Assembly (NCBI GenBank): GCA_020633625.1
Contig: JACKDJ010000016.1
Location: 35,662-99,661 of the forward strand
Reading direction: 5' to 3'
Source: Myxococcales bacterium
GTDB lineage: Bacteria; Myxococcota_A; Bradymonadia; REDH01
DNA: 64,000 nt
The number at the start of each line of letters is the position of its first letter. Position 1 is the stretch's first letter. The notes under the pieces were generated by a model. It made no database searches. It was not told the origin of the DNA and saw nothing but the letters and a program-made list of their open reading frames with translations. Below, in pieces: positions 51,148 to 59,665 of this stretch. A program made the translations under genes and the position numbers.

Positions 51148-53949
51148 GTGACGACCCGCCCGCACCGAAACACCGGCCTCAGCTCAACCAACCGCCCCCG
51201 GAGTAGGGCACGCGCCTCGTGGTGGATCGGCGCCGCGCTGCTTAGCGTCGGAGCCGCCGCGTGCGGGCCGGACGACGGCGACAAGACCGACGCTGACGCC
51301 GACGTCGGTACCCCCGACGTTGAGGTCGACGCGACCGATGTCGGCGACGTCACGCCCGACACCGACGACGTCGCACCCGACTCCGCCGACGTGCCCCCCG
51401 AAGAGGTCGACGCCGTCGAAGAGACGACCGACGTCGAGCCCGACGCGCCGGAGCCGCGGTGGCCCGTCGTCGAGAGAACCTCTCCCCAGGCCGATGTGGA
51501 TCCGACCGCGTGGGACCCGATGGACGAGGCGCCCGCTGGCACCGCGCGCGGCGGCGTCGTGCGCGACGACACGTTCCCGTTCATCGGACCGGAGGCGCGC
51601 TGTCGCCCCGGAGACTTCGTCATCGCCAACGAGCACATTCGTGCGTGCGTCGCAGCGACGTCGATGAGCCAGGTGCTCTACGGCGGAGGAAACCTCGTCG
51701 ACCTCGCCCCCGCTGGCGTCCGCGGGCCCGACACGTTCGAGCTCCTCGTGCCCGCGAGCGGCCTGCGCGCCGGCGGCGGCGACGAGGTGGAGCTGATCGC
51801 CGACGGCAGCGACGGAGGGCCGGCGGTGATTCGGCAGCGGGGCGTCGACGTCCTCGTAAAGCTCCTCGGGAACATCGTCGGGAACTTCACGCCCGACCCC
51901 GAGCTCTTCTTCGAGACCGAGTTCCGCCTCGAGCCCGGCGCCTCGTCGATCGAGGTCGTCACCTGGGTCCGCCACGACCGCGCGATCACGATCGGGGGCG
52001 TCGACCTCGGCGACCTCGTCATGCCCGGCGACCTCGCGCTCCCATGGACGCCAGGGGTCGGCGTCTTCGCCGAGGCGACCGTCGACACCAACCTGTACGT
52101 CGCGTCGTCCGCCGACTTCGCATACGCCGTCTTCGGGCCGACGATCGGCATCTCCGCGCTGGCGCCGGGACTGCTCGACGCGCAGGTCAACCCGCTCCGC
52201 GAGACGATTGGGCCACTGCGGAACGGCGAGGACGCCAACTACACGCGCTACATCACCGTTGGGCGCGATACGCGCGACGTGTGGGCGGCCATGGCCGCCC
52301 GAGGCTTCGCCGCCCCAACCGGCGTCGAGGTCACCCTCCACGGGCCGGTCGGAGATGCGTTCCCCGACCGCCGGTACGCGATCGCGAACGCCGACGGCGA
52401 CGCCGTCGAGCTCGTTCGCCTCGGCGACGACGGCACGGCGACCGTGACGCTGCCGCCTGGCGACTACACGGCCGAGGCGCTCGCGTCGCTCCTTGGTGAG
52501 CCCACGCTGACCGTGTTCACCGCGGCAGAGGGAGCCAGCGTCGAGCTCGACGCTCCGACGTTCGGACTACTGTCGGTCACCGTGTCTGCCACCGACGCCG
52601 TCGAACCCTACCCGAGCCCCGCGATGGTCCGAATCTCGGGCCCGACGACGCGCGACGTCCGCATCGCACGCGGCGTCGCAGAGGTCCCGGTCATCCCGGG
52701 CACGTACACGGTCGAGGTGTCGCGCGGCGACGAGTTCTCCTACCAGCTGTTCACCGACCTCGTGGCGGTCGCCGGCGACTCCACTCCGGTCACCGCCTCG
52801 CTCGATCGCGTCTGGGACACCACCGGACTGGTCTCGGCAGACTTCCACCAGCACCAGCTCCGCAGCGTCGACAGCTCCGTCACCAACGACAACCGCGTCC
52901 TCGCGAACCTCGCCGCCGGCGTCGACGTGATCTCGCCTAGCGACCACGACGCCGTCGACGACTTCGTCGGGCTCGTCGCCGAGATGGGCGTGGGAGACCT
53001 GATCTACCCGATCACGTGCTCCGAGATCTCACCCACGTGGGGCCACATGAACGCGATCCCGACGCCGTACGTCCGCGGCCTCCCCGCCGGCGGCGCCGTC
53101 CAACTCAGCGAGCGCTTCTCGGGAGAGCGCACCATTCGACGCCTCTCGGCGCCCGAGCTGATCGATCAGGCGCGATCGCTCGGCGCCGAGGTCATCCAGG
53201 TCAACCACCCGCGCGACTCGATCGGCTTGTTCGCGTCTGCCGAGTACGATCCGATCGAAGGTCCAACGAACGTCGATGCGTTCTACTGGCCAGACGACTT
53301 CGACACGATGGAGATCTACAACTCACCGAGCGACGTCTGCGTCGTCATGCGTGACTGGTTCTCCTTCCTGTCGCGCGGAATGCGGATCGCCGGCGTCGGC
53401 AACTCCGACACGCACTCGCTCTCGAGCCCCTCTGGCACGCCGCGCAACTTCCTGCGCTCGCCGACTGACGACCCGGCAGAGCTCACCGACGCGATCATCA
53501 CCGACTCCCTGCTCGACCTCGACACCACCCTCTCGGCGGGGCTCCTGATCACGCTCCCCGGCGGCCCACGCTTCGGCGAGACCGTCGCCGTCGACGCCGA
53601 CGCCGTCTACTCGCTTCCGGTGCGCGTCCAGTCGAACCAGTGGAGCCACGCCGACACGCTCGTCGTCTACGTGAACGGCGTCGAGGCACAACGCATCGAG
53701 CTGACCGCGCAGCCCGACGAGACCGTCGTCGACGCAGAGCAGACCATCGAGCTCCCGATCAGCGCCGACAGCTACGTCGTCGTGCTCGCGTATGGTAACA
53801 CCCCGATGCGGCTCATCACGCCCGGCCTCACGCCGTTCGCGCTAACGAACCCCGTCTTCTTCGACGTCGGCGGCGACGGCTGGACCGCCCCCGGAGTCTC
53901 CGACGCCGCGTCGCTGCCCGAGCCCACTGGAATCCCGATCTGCCGATGA
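51148..53949 (+). CDS. CehA/McbA-like PHP-domain metallohydrolase lipoprotein
   Basis: This 933-residue protein starts at the GTG at 51148, which has AAGAGGA at good distance. A lipoprotein signal ends SVGAAAC, followed by a long Asp-rich linker. Residues of about 110-560 are beta-rich. The C-terminal PHP-type domain has ADFHQHQ (about 564), SPSDHDAV (about 598), EISPTWGHMNA (about 624), VNHPRD (about 685) and GVGNSDTHS (about 748). Together these supply the Asp and His metal ligands of the CehA/McbA family. It is probably a surface or periplasmic phosphoesterase or ester/amide hydrolase; the substrate is unknown. Its end overlaps the next gene as ATGA. Confidence 0.88.
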   Translation: MTTRPHRNTGLSSTNRPRSRARASWWIGAALLSVGAAACGPDDGDKTDADADVGTPDVEVDATDVGDVTPDTDDVAPDSADVPPEEVDAVEETTDVEPDAPEPRWPVVERTSPQADVDPTAWDPMDEAPAGTARGGVVRDDTFPFIGPEARCRPGDFVIANEHIRACVAATSMSQVLYGGGNLVDLAPAGVRGPDTFELLVPASGLRAGGGDEVELIADGSDGGPAVIRQRGVDVLVKLLGNIVGNFTPDPELFFETEFRLEPGASSIEVVTWVRHDRAITIGGVDLGDLVMPGDLALPWTPGVGVFAEATVDTNLYVASSADFAYAVFGPTIGISALAPGLLDAQVNPLRETIGPLRNGEDANYTRYITVGRDTRDVWAAMAARGFAAPTGVEVTLHGPVGDAFPDRRYAIANADGDAVELVRLGDDGTATVTLPPGDYTAEALASLLGEPTLTVFTAAEGASVELDAPTFGLLSVTVSATDAVEPYPSPAMVRISGPTTRDVRIARGVAEVPVIPGTYTVEVSRGDEFSYQLFTDLVAVAGDSTPVTASLDRVWDTTGLVSADFHQHQLRSVDSSVTNDNRVLANLAAGVDVISPSDHDAVDDFVGLVAEMGVGDLIYPITCSEISPTWGHMNAIPTPYVRGLPAGGAVQLSERFSGERTIRRLSAPELIDQARSLGAEVIQVNHPRDSIGLFASAEYDPIEGPTNVDAFYWPDDFDTMEIYNSPSDVCVVMRDWFSFLSRGMRIAGVGNSDTHSLSSPSGTPRNFLRSPTDDPAELTDAIITDSLLDLDTTLSAGLLITLPGGPRFGETVAVDADAVYSLPVRVQSNQWSHADTLVVYVNGVEAQRIELTAQPDETVVDAEQTIELPISADSYVVVLAYGNTPMRLITPGLTPFALTNPVFFDVGGDGWTAPGVSDAASLPEPTGIPICR

Positions 53950-55721
53950 ACCGAGCCTCCCTTCGCCGCGGCCTCTGCGTCGTCGCACTCTCGACCACGG
54001 CTGCGGCGTGCGGCTCCGACGTCCCCGGATGGTATCTCCAGGCCGACGCGGCGACGGATGTGACGTCCGACAGCGGCTCCGGCGACGCCGCAGCCGACCC
54101 GCACGACGACACGCAGCCCGACGGCACAGACGACACGGATAGCGCCAGCGACGCGGGAAGCGACGTCGAGGCCGACGCGCCCGACGACGCCGACGCCGCA
54201 GCCGACGCGTCCGACGACGCGCAGGACGCCGCAGCGACGGACCCGGACGTCGGCAGCGACTCCGGCCCGGGCGACATCGGAGACGACGCCACTATCGACA
54301 CGGACGACGCCGGCCGCGACCCCGATGCCGACCGAGAGCTCGGCTTTGATGCCGAGGTCGGAGCCGACGCCGAGGTTGGAGCGGACGCCGAAGTGGGTGC
54401 CGACGTCGAGGTGGGCGCGGACGCCGACGTGGGTCGTGACACGGACGTCGCCGTGGACGCCGAGGTCGGTCCGGACGCCGAGGTCGGTCCGGACGCCGAG
54501 GTTGGGGCAGACGCCGAGGTCGGCGTCGACGCCGACGTGGGCGCGGACACGGACACGGACAGCGGACCGGACGCCGACGCAGACGTCCGACCCGACACAG
54601 GCCCCGTCGTCGAGTCGCTCGGTACGCTCGACCCCGCGACGCTGACCGCCCGTCCGTACCTGATGTGGGTCACCCGCAACGCGGTCAGCGTTCGCTGGGA
54701 GTCATCCTCTGCCAACGTGGGCGAAGTTTGGTATGGCCTCACGCGCAACGGCCGCGTCACGGTCGCCCGCGAAGCGTCGGCGCGGACGTCGCACGAAGTG
54801 CGGATCGAGGGCCTGCCCGAGGGCACGACCATCTGGTACGGCGCCGGCATGTCGAGCACCGTCACGCCCGCCAAGTCCTTCCGGACGGCGCCCGCACCGA
54901 CGTCGACGGCGCCGTACTCGTTCGTGGTCTGGGGCGACAATCAGAACGGGCCGAGCACGTTCGGCGCGCTGACGCCGCAGATGGCCGCGCTGGACCCGGA
55001 CTTCGCGTTCTCGACCGGCGACTGCGTTCAGAACGGCACCCGCGGCGAGTACCGGTCGCAGCTCTTCACACCGATCGCCCCGCTCGCCGCCGGAGTCCCG
55101 TTCCTGGTCGCCGCGGGCAACCACGAGCGGTACTCGGACTCGGGCGCGGCGCTGTTCGACGAGTACATGAGCCAGCCGAGCGACGAGCACTGCTTCGGCT
55201 GGCGGTACGGGTCGCTGTTCATGCTGTTCATCGACACGGAGCTGTCGATCGACGTCGGCTCGTCGCAGCGGAGCTGCATCGAGACAGCGCTGCGCTCAGA
55301 GGCGGCGACGTCGGCCCGCTTCGTCGGCGCCGCGTTCCACAAGCCGCCGCGCATCGAGTTCTGGTTCGGCGGCATCTTCGCGTTCACGAACGACATGGAG
55401 GCTCCGCAGGTGCGCGAGGTCCTCGAGCCCCTGCTCGAGTCCCTCGGCGTCGACATCGTCTTCAACGGCCACAACCACTTGTATGCATACACCCCCGAGA
55501 CACCGGGCGGCATCACGTGGGTGACGACCGGCGGCGCAGGCGGCAGCCTCGACGAGCCCGGCCTGTTCGACGTCTGGCGCGTCGGGACCTGGCCAGAGAT
55601 CGCCACCACGATCTCTGAGCACCACTACCTCTACGTCACGGTGTCGGGCGGCACGATGCACGTCTCGGCCCGCGCCGAAGACGGCAGCGAGCTCGACAGC
55701 TTCAACGTCACGCGGCCGTGA
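53946..55721 (+). CDS. Calcineurin-like metallophosphoesterase lipoprotein (purple acid phosphatase-like)
   Basis: This is a 591-residue lipoprotein (signal ending TTAAAC). Residues 30-215 are an extremely Asp/Ala-rich linker containing about eleven DAEVGA-type hexapeptides. An Fn3-like domain (RPYLMWVTRNAVSVRWES) precedes the catalytic domain. Metal-site motifs are complete: WGDNQN, STGDCVQNG, AAGNHER, GAAFHKPP and FNGHNHLYAY. It should hydrolyse a phosphoester or phosphoanhydride outside the cytoplasm. Overlap with the PHP protein gene implies the two act on a related substrate or are delivered together. Confidence 0.9.
   Translation: MNRASLRRGLCVVALSTTAAACGSDVPGWYLQADAATDVTSDSGSGDAAADPHDDTQPDGTDDTDSASDAGSDVEADAPDDADAAADASDDAQDAAATDPDVGSDSGPGDIGDDATIDTDDAGRDPDADRELGFDAEVGADAEVGADAEVGADVEVGADADVGRDTDVAVDAEVGPDAEVGPDAEVGADAEVGVDADVGADTDTDSGPDADADVRPDTGPVVESLGTLDPATLTARPYLMWVTRNAVSVRWESSSANVGEVWYGLTRNGRVTVAREASARTSHEVRIEGLPEGTTIWYGAGMSSTVTPAKSFRTAPAPTSTAPYSFVVWGDNQNGPSTFGALTPQMAALDPDFAFSTGDCVQNGTRGEYRSQLFTPIAPLAAGVPFLVAAGNHERYSDSGAALFDEYMSQPSDEHCFGWRYGSLFMLFIDTELSIDVGSSQRSCIETALRSEAATSARFVGAAFHKPPRIEFWFGGIFAFTNDMEAPQVREVLEPLLESLGVDIVFNGHNHLYAYTPETPGGITWVTTGGAGGSLDEPGLFDVWRVGTWPEIATTISEHHYLYVTVSGGTMHVSARAEDGSELDSFNVTRP
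54348..54545 (+). repeat. 18-bp tandem repeats encoding DAEVGA hexapeptides
   Basis: There are about eleven imperfect 18-bp units of the form GACGCCGAGGTCGGxGCx inside the metallophosphoesterase gene. They preserve frame and encode Asp-Ala-Glu-Val-Gly-(Ala/Pro/Val) steps in the linker. Such tracts change length by slippage and can tune how far the catalytic domain stands from the membrane. Confidence 0.85.
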
Positions 55722-55812
55722 AGCTGCGCGGTCCCTGCGGCCAGGCGGCCGCGGGGTCGCGCGACCGTCATCTCGCCGTGGGGTCGCCGGACCGCTGCGT
55801 GTCCGACTTCGG

Positions 55813-56559
55813 CTACGCCGCCGCCAGCCCCTCGTAGCTGAGCGGTGTTCGCGTCGTGAGAAAGTCCCGCAGGCTGCGCTCGATCTCCGCCTCGAGTGAC
55901 GGGACGTCGAGGTCGTGGGGGTGAATCGCGTGCCGGACCACCGACAGCGGCGCGAGGGCGATGCTGGCGGTCCGTGACCACACAAGCGAACCCAGGACGC
56001 GACGCCGGTCGCGGCTCGCGTAGCTGACGACCGGTGACCGGTGCACGACCTTTCCGTCGGTCGGGCGCCAAACGCTCAGGTGGTCCTCGGCGACCGTGAA
56101 GCCAAGCTCGCGAAGCGCCGCGTGTGTGCCGGCGCTGTAAAGCCACGCCGGCGCGACGAACCCGGTCACGGGCCGCCCGACCGCCTCTTCGACGACCGCT
56201 CGCCCGCGGATGAGCCGCTCGCGCGCGGTCGCCTCGTCGAGGCCGAAGAACTCGCCCTCGCGCGCCGTGAGCGTCGACGCCGCCAGCCGCGCGGCCGCCG
56301 ACGTGTGGGCGCTCTCGTCGCGGTGCGTGAAGCCGTGGAGCAACATCTCGACCCCCTCGTCGGCGCGGGCCCTCAGCCACGCGCAGAACTCCGGGTGCTC
56401 GAGCAGAGGCCACTCCCGCCAGAAGTCCGGGACGACGAGCATCGCGTAGCGCGACCCGATCCCGACCGTCTCGAGCAGATCGTGGATCCGGCGCAGCCGA
56501 TCGAAGTGACGAGGCGTTACGTCGTGGACGCACGGGACGATGTAACGGGCTGAGCTCAC
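55813..56559 (-). CDS. DUF2334-type polysaccharide deacetylase-like protein
   Basis: This 248-residue protein starts at the GTG at 56559, overlapping the GT4 stop as GTGA. It opens ARYIVPCVHDVTPRHFDRL (a metal/catalytic Asp in HDV, as in CE4-like DUF2334 proteins), with a central EMLLHGFTHRDES (HxxxH ligand pair) and GFVAPAWLYS. A C-terminal HPHDLDVPSLE supplies further His and Asp residues. It should deacetylate a glycan, possibly the one built by the adjacent GT4. The missing N-terminal signal suggests cytoplasmic action. Confidence 0.85.
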   Translation of the reverse strand: MSSARYIVPCVHDVTPRHFDRLRRIHDLLETVGIGSRYAMLVVPDFWREWPLLEHPEFCAWLRARADEGVEMLLHGFTHRDESAHTSAAARLAASTLTAREGEFFGLDEATARERLIRGRAVVEEAVGRPVTGFVAPAWLYSAGTHAALRELGFTVAEDHLSVWRPTDGKVVHRSPVVSYASRDRRRVLGSLVWSRTASIALAPLSVVRHAIHPHDLDVPSLEAEIERSLRDFLTTRTPLSYEGLAAA

Positions 56560-57791
56560 GGGGGACCGTCCGCAGAGGGGAGGGGAGCGCGGTGCCAGCC
56601 GTCGGCGGCGACCAGGGCGCTCAGGTCTTGTGCCGTGTAGGCCGAGTGGACGCGCTCGTACAGCTCCCGATGCCGCGCGAACACCCGCGACCAGCTCGCC
56701 GCGCGGCGAGCCACACTCGCCAGCTCGGCGCGCTCGCCGCTCGTCAGGTTCGCCGCCGCCACGCACGCCGCGGCCAGCGACTCGGAGCGGTCTGCCGCGA
56801 AGCGCAGCTCCGGCCGCAGCCGGGCGACCTGCTCACCGGCGCCCCCCGCGTCTGGCGCCACCACCGGAGCCCCGCTGACAAGCGCCTCGAGCGTCGACAG
56901 CGAGAACGTCTCGAGGGCGCCGAGCGACAGAAACACGTCGGCCGAGGCGTAGGCGGTCGCGACGTCGGCGCGTGAGGCGAGGTACGGCAGCACGGTCACG
57001 TCGCTGCGCGCCGCCGCGAACGCATCCACGCGCGCCTGCAGCGGGCCGTGGCCCGCGACGACCAGGCGTGCCCGACGCGGAGCCAGCGCCTCGGAGATCG
57101 GGCCCCACGCGTCGAGCAGCAGGTCCACGCCCTTCTCTCGAGAGAGGCGAGACAGAAACAGGCAGACGACGCTCGCGTCGTCTGCACCCACCGACCGTCG
57201 CCAGTCGCCAGAGCGAAACGACGGACCATACAGCGCGACGTCTGCGCCGAGCGGTGTGTGGAACAATCGCGTCACGCCGGCGGCCGCGAGCTTCTCGAGC
57301 ACGAACTCGCTCGCGCCGAACGTCGCCGTCATCGCCGCGTAGACGCCGCCGAAGTGGCGGGAGGCCGCCGCGACCCCCGGCTCCTCGAAGCCGAGCCGAC
57401 GTACGAGTGGCCGGACGACGGTGTCGGCGACGTCGCTGTGGTAGAACCCGACCGTCGCCGCGGCGCGCCCGGCTCGTGTGCGGCGGAGCAGCGCGGGCAA
57501 CACGTATGGGCTCCCGACCTCGACGAGGTCTGGCGCGAAGTCGTCGACCGCCCGCGCGAGCTGACGTGGGCTCACGATGAAGCGGTATCCCGAGCCGCCG
57601 AGCGGAACGGCCGGCACGTGATAGACCGACACGCGACCGTCTCGCGAGAGGTCGAAACGGTCGGACGGGACGACGAACGCGTAGTCGTCGCCCGCGCTCT
57701 CCTCGCGAAACCACCGCAACTTGGCGTCGTGGTACGTCCTGACGCCGCCGCCGGTCGGGGAGTAGTTGTTGTTGACGTCGAGAATCCGCAT
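56556..57791 (-). CDS. Glycosyltransferase family 4
   Basis: This is a 411-residue GT-B enzyme from the ATG at 57791; the longer frame upstream lies outside the family region. Motifs are ILDVNNNYSPTGGGVRTYHD at the N terminus, then VVCLFLSRLSREKGVDLLLDAW, VVAGHGP, VFLSLGALETFSLSTLEALVSG (ExFxxxxxE signature) and APVVAPDAGG. The N-terminal FYHSDVAD segment is typical of transferases related to phosphatidylinositol mannosyltransferase-like GT4 enzymes. It is paired with the overlapping deacetylase, suggesting transfer of an N-acetyl sugar followed by deacetylation (inference). Confidence 0.92.
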   Translation of the reverse strand: MRILDVNNNYSPTGGGVRTYHDAKLRWFREESAGDDYAFVVPSDRFDLSRDGRVSVYHVPAVPLGGSGYRFIVSPRQLARAVDDFAPDLVEVGSPYVLPALLRRTRAGRAAATVGFYHSDVADTVVRPLVRRLGFEEPGVAAASRHFGGVYAAMTATFGASEFVLEKLAAAGVTRLFHTPLGADVALYGPSFRSGDWRRSVGADDASVVCLFLSRLSREKGVDLLLDAWGPISEALAPRRARLVVAGHGPLQARVDAFAAARSDVTVLPYLASRADVATAYASADVFLSLGALETFSLSTLEALVSGAPVVAPDAGGAGEQVARLRPELRFAADRSESLAAACVAAANLTSGERAELASVARRAASWSRVFARHRELYERVHSAYTAQDLSALVAADGWHRAPLPSADGPP

Positions 57792-57950
57792 CGGCCGTCG
57801 AATAGCACGTCGTCGGCCGCCGTCACACCGCGTTCGCCGCGCCAGCCAGGATTGCTCAGCCGAGTTCGTGGAAACTTTTCCGCAGTTCGTACGCGGGGGG
57901 ATCCCACCCGCCACGGTTCTCTGCGATCGTGGCGTGGCACGAACGCGAAA

Positions 57951-59409
57951 CGGCGCCGATGCGGGCTAGCTGACGACGCCGTTTCAGTGACCAACCGGTC
58001 GAGGAGGATCATGGCAAAGCGTCTCATGCGTCGTCAAGCGGCGACGTCGAAAGGTCTGGTGAGGCGGCTGAGAGAGGTGCCGCTCTCGATGCTGCGGGAC
58101 GAACGGTGTCGAGCGAAGTACCAGCTCGAGGGCGTCGTTCGCCTCGGCATCCTGACGCTCGCGAGCGGCGGGAACTCGCAGCGGGAGTTCGAGGCACGCA
58201 GCGAGCAGCTGGTCGACCGCGCGACGTCGACGATGCTGGGCTTTGGGGGCGAGCGGATCGCGGACAACACCTTCGGCGCGCTGCTACCGCGAGTCGACGC
58301 AGGGCAGCTGCGTGACGCGCTGCACGCCATGGTGAAGGCCGAGCACCGACGCGGCACATTCGGGGGCACGCTCCACGACCGCCGGGTCGTCGCGCTCGAT
58401 GGGAAGGTCCTGGCGCCGGTACGACTGCGATCCTTGGTCAGCGCGGCGCGCGGTGCGCTTCGCGCGGTCAACGACCCGCGCAGCACGGAGGCGTCGTGGG
58501 CTCCGGACGTCGACGAGCTGCGGCGCGTGCTGAAAGCGGCCGGGATGGAGTACGTCCAGCTCGTCTCGCCCTCGAAGGGGCCCGTGTATGGCCTGATCCG
58601 GATGCACCGATGGACGCTCGTCTCGAGCGGTGCCGCGGTGGGAATCGACGAGCGTCCCCTCGACGGGACGGCGAACGAGGTCGGGTCTGCCGTGGAGAGC
58701 TTCGACCAGCTGATCAGCGCCTACGGGCGCACAGGCCTGTTCAACACGGTGACGGCGGATGCCGGGAACACCTCGCTGGCGCTGGCCAAGCGAATCGCCG
58801 AACGCAACATGGCCTACTTCCTCTGCATCAAGACCCCGCAGGGCGAGATCTTCCGCGAGGCGAAGCGCCTCCTCCAAGGGCGCGCGTCGCCGGACTACTC
58901 CGTCTCCGAGGACAACCGGGGAAAGGACATCACCTATCGTGTGTACACCGCCCCCCTAGACGGGGACTGGCACGGCTGGGTCCACGCACGTCAGCTCGTA
59001 CGCATCGAGCGAATCGTGTCCTCCCGAGGCGGCACAGAGGAGTCTCGGGGGAATCGCTACTACGTCACCTCGCTGACCCCAGAAGCGCTGCCTGGCCTCG
59101 GTGCCGCGACCCTCTCTCGAGGTCACTGGCGCTGCGAGAACGAGGGACACTGGACCGCCGACGCCATCTTCTTCGAGGACGCCCATCGGGCGCCGCTGAG
59201 CCGGCATCCGAAGGGGATGCTCGTCGGTTCGCTCCTGCGCATGATGGCTCAGAATCTGCTCGCCATCCTCCGGACGCTGAGCCGAACCCGCGACGGCGAC
59301 AAACCCGCTTGGCGCACCGTCCGGCATCACATCCTGATGCTCCTCTTCGACACCGTCCTCGACACCGGAGAGTTCGACGCTGCCGCCTGACCTGCCCGCA
59401 TCGGCGCCG
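57951..59409. mobile_element. ISAs1-like insertion sequence (minimum extent)
   Basis: The transposase gene is bracketed by a perfect 15-bp inverted repeat: CGGCGCCGATGCGGG at 57951-57965 and its complement at 59395-59409. The repeat extends one further base inward. I cannot locate target-site duplications, so the outer ends may lie further out (up to about 57840 and 59540). It sits between the GT4 operon and a Cys-rich lipoprotein gene and appears intact. Confidence 0.6.
58011..59390 (+). CDS. ISAs1-family-like DDE transposase
   Basis: This 459-residue protein starts at the ATG at 58011, with GGAGG seven bases upstream. The N-terminal half resembles the ISAs1 DNA-binding region. Catalytic residues fit a DDE triad: VVALDGK (Asp130), VTADAGNT (Asp250) and RGHWRCENEGHW (Glu376). 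The last is the HWxxEN-x-xHW signature of the ISAs1 group. At 459 residues it is longer than typical ISAs1 transposases. The reading frame is intact, so it may be active. Confidence 0.88.
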   Translation: MAKRLMRRQAATSKGLVRRLREVPLSMLRDERCRAKYQLEGVVRLGILTLASGGNSQREFEARSEQLVDRATSTMLGFGGERIADNTFGALLPRVDAGQLRDALHAMVKAEHRRGTFGGTLHDRRVVALDGKVLAPVRLRSLVSAARGALRAVNDPRSTEASWAPDVDELRRVLKAAGMEYVQLVSPSKGPVYGLIRMHRWTLVSSGAAVGIDERPLDGTANEVGSAVESFDQLISAYGRTGLFNTVTADAGNTSLALAKRIAERNMAYFLCIKTPQGEIFREAKRLLQGRASPDYSVSEDNRGKDITYRVYTAPLDGDWHGWVHARQLVRIERIVSSRGGTEESRGNRYYVTSLTPEALPGLGAATLSRGHWRCENEGHWTADAIFFEDAHRAPLSRHPKGMLVGSLLRMMAQNLLAILRTLSRTRDGDKPAWRTVRHHILMLLFDTVLDTGEFDAAA

Positions 59410-59665
59410 CGTCGTACAACCCGAGTCGTACCAGCCCACCGCGTGGGGTAGGGGCACTGCGCTCAGAGCTCGTGCTTCGACGGTGCGTCCCATCCAACCC
59501 GGCTCCAGACGGCGACCGTCCCACCGTCGCTGATCAATCCTACCGCGCCAGCGCGCGCCTCCCGGCGCGCCCACGCGCGAGGCGACCGGGTCGACCGCGC
59601 CGCGTCTACCCGCTATCTTCGTCACCGGCGCCCAGGGAGCGGCGTCGCGCAACCCGAGGCCCCTG

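Noticed and set aside
59391..59665. tRNA or small RNA gene in the gap after the insertion sequence
   Set aside because: No cloverleaf, anticodon arm or terminator could be drawn by eye.
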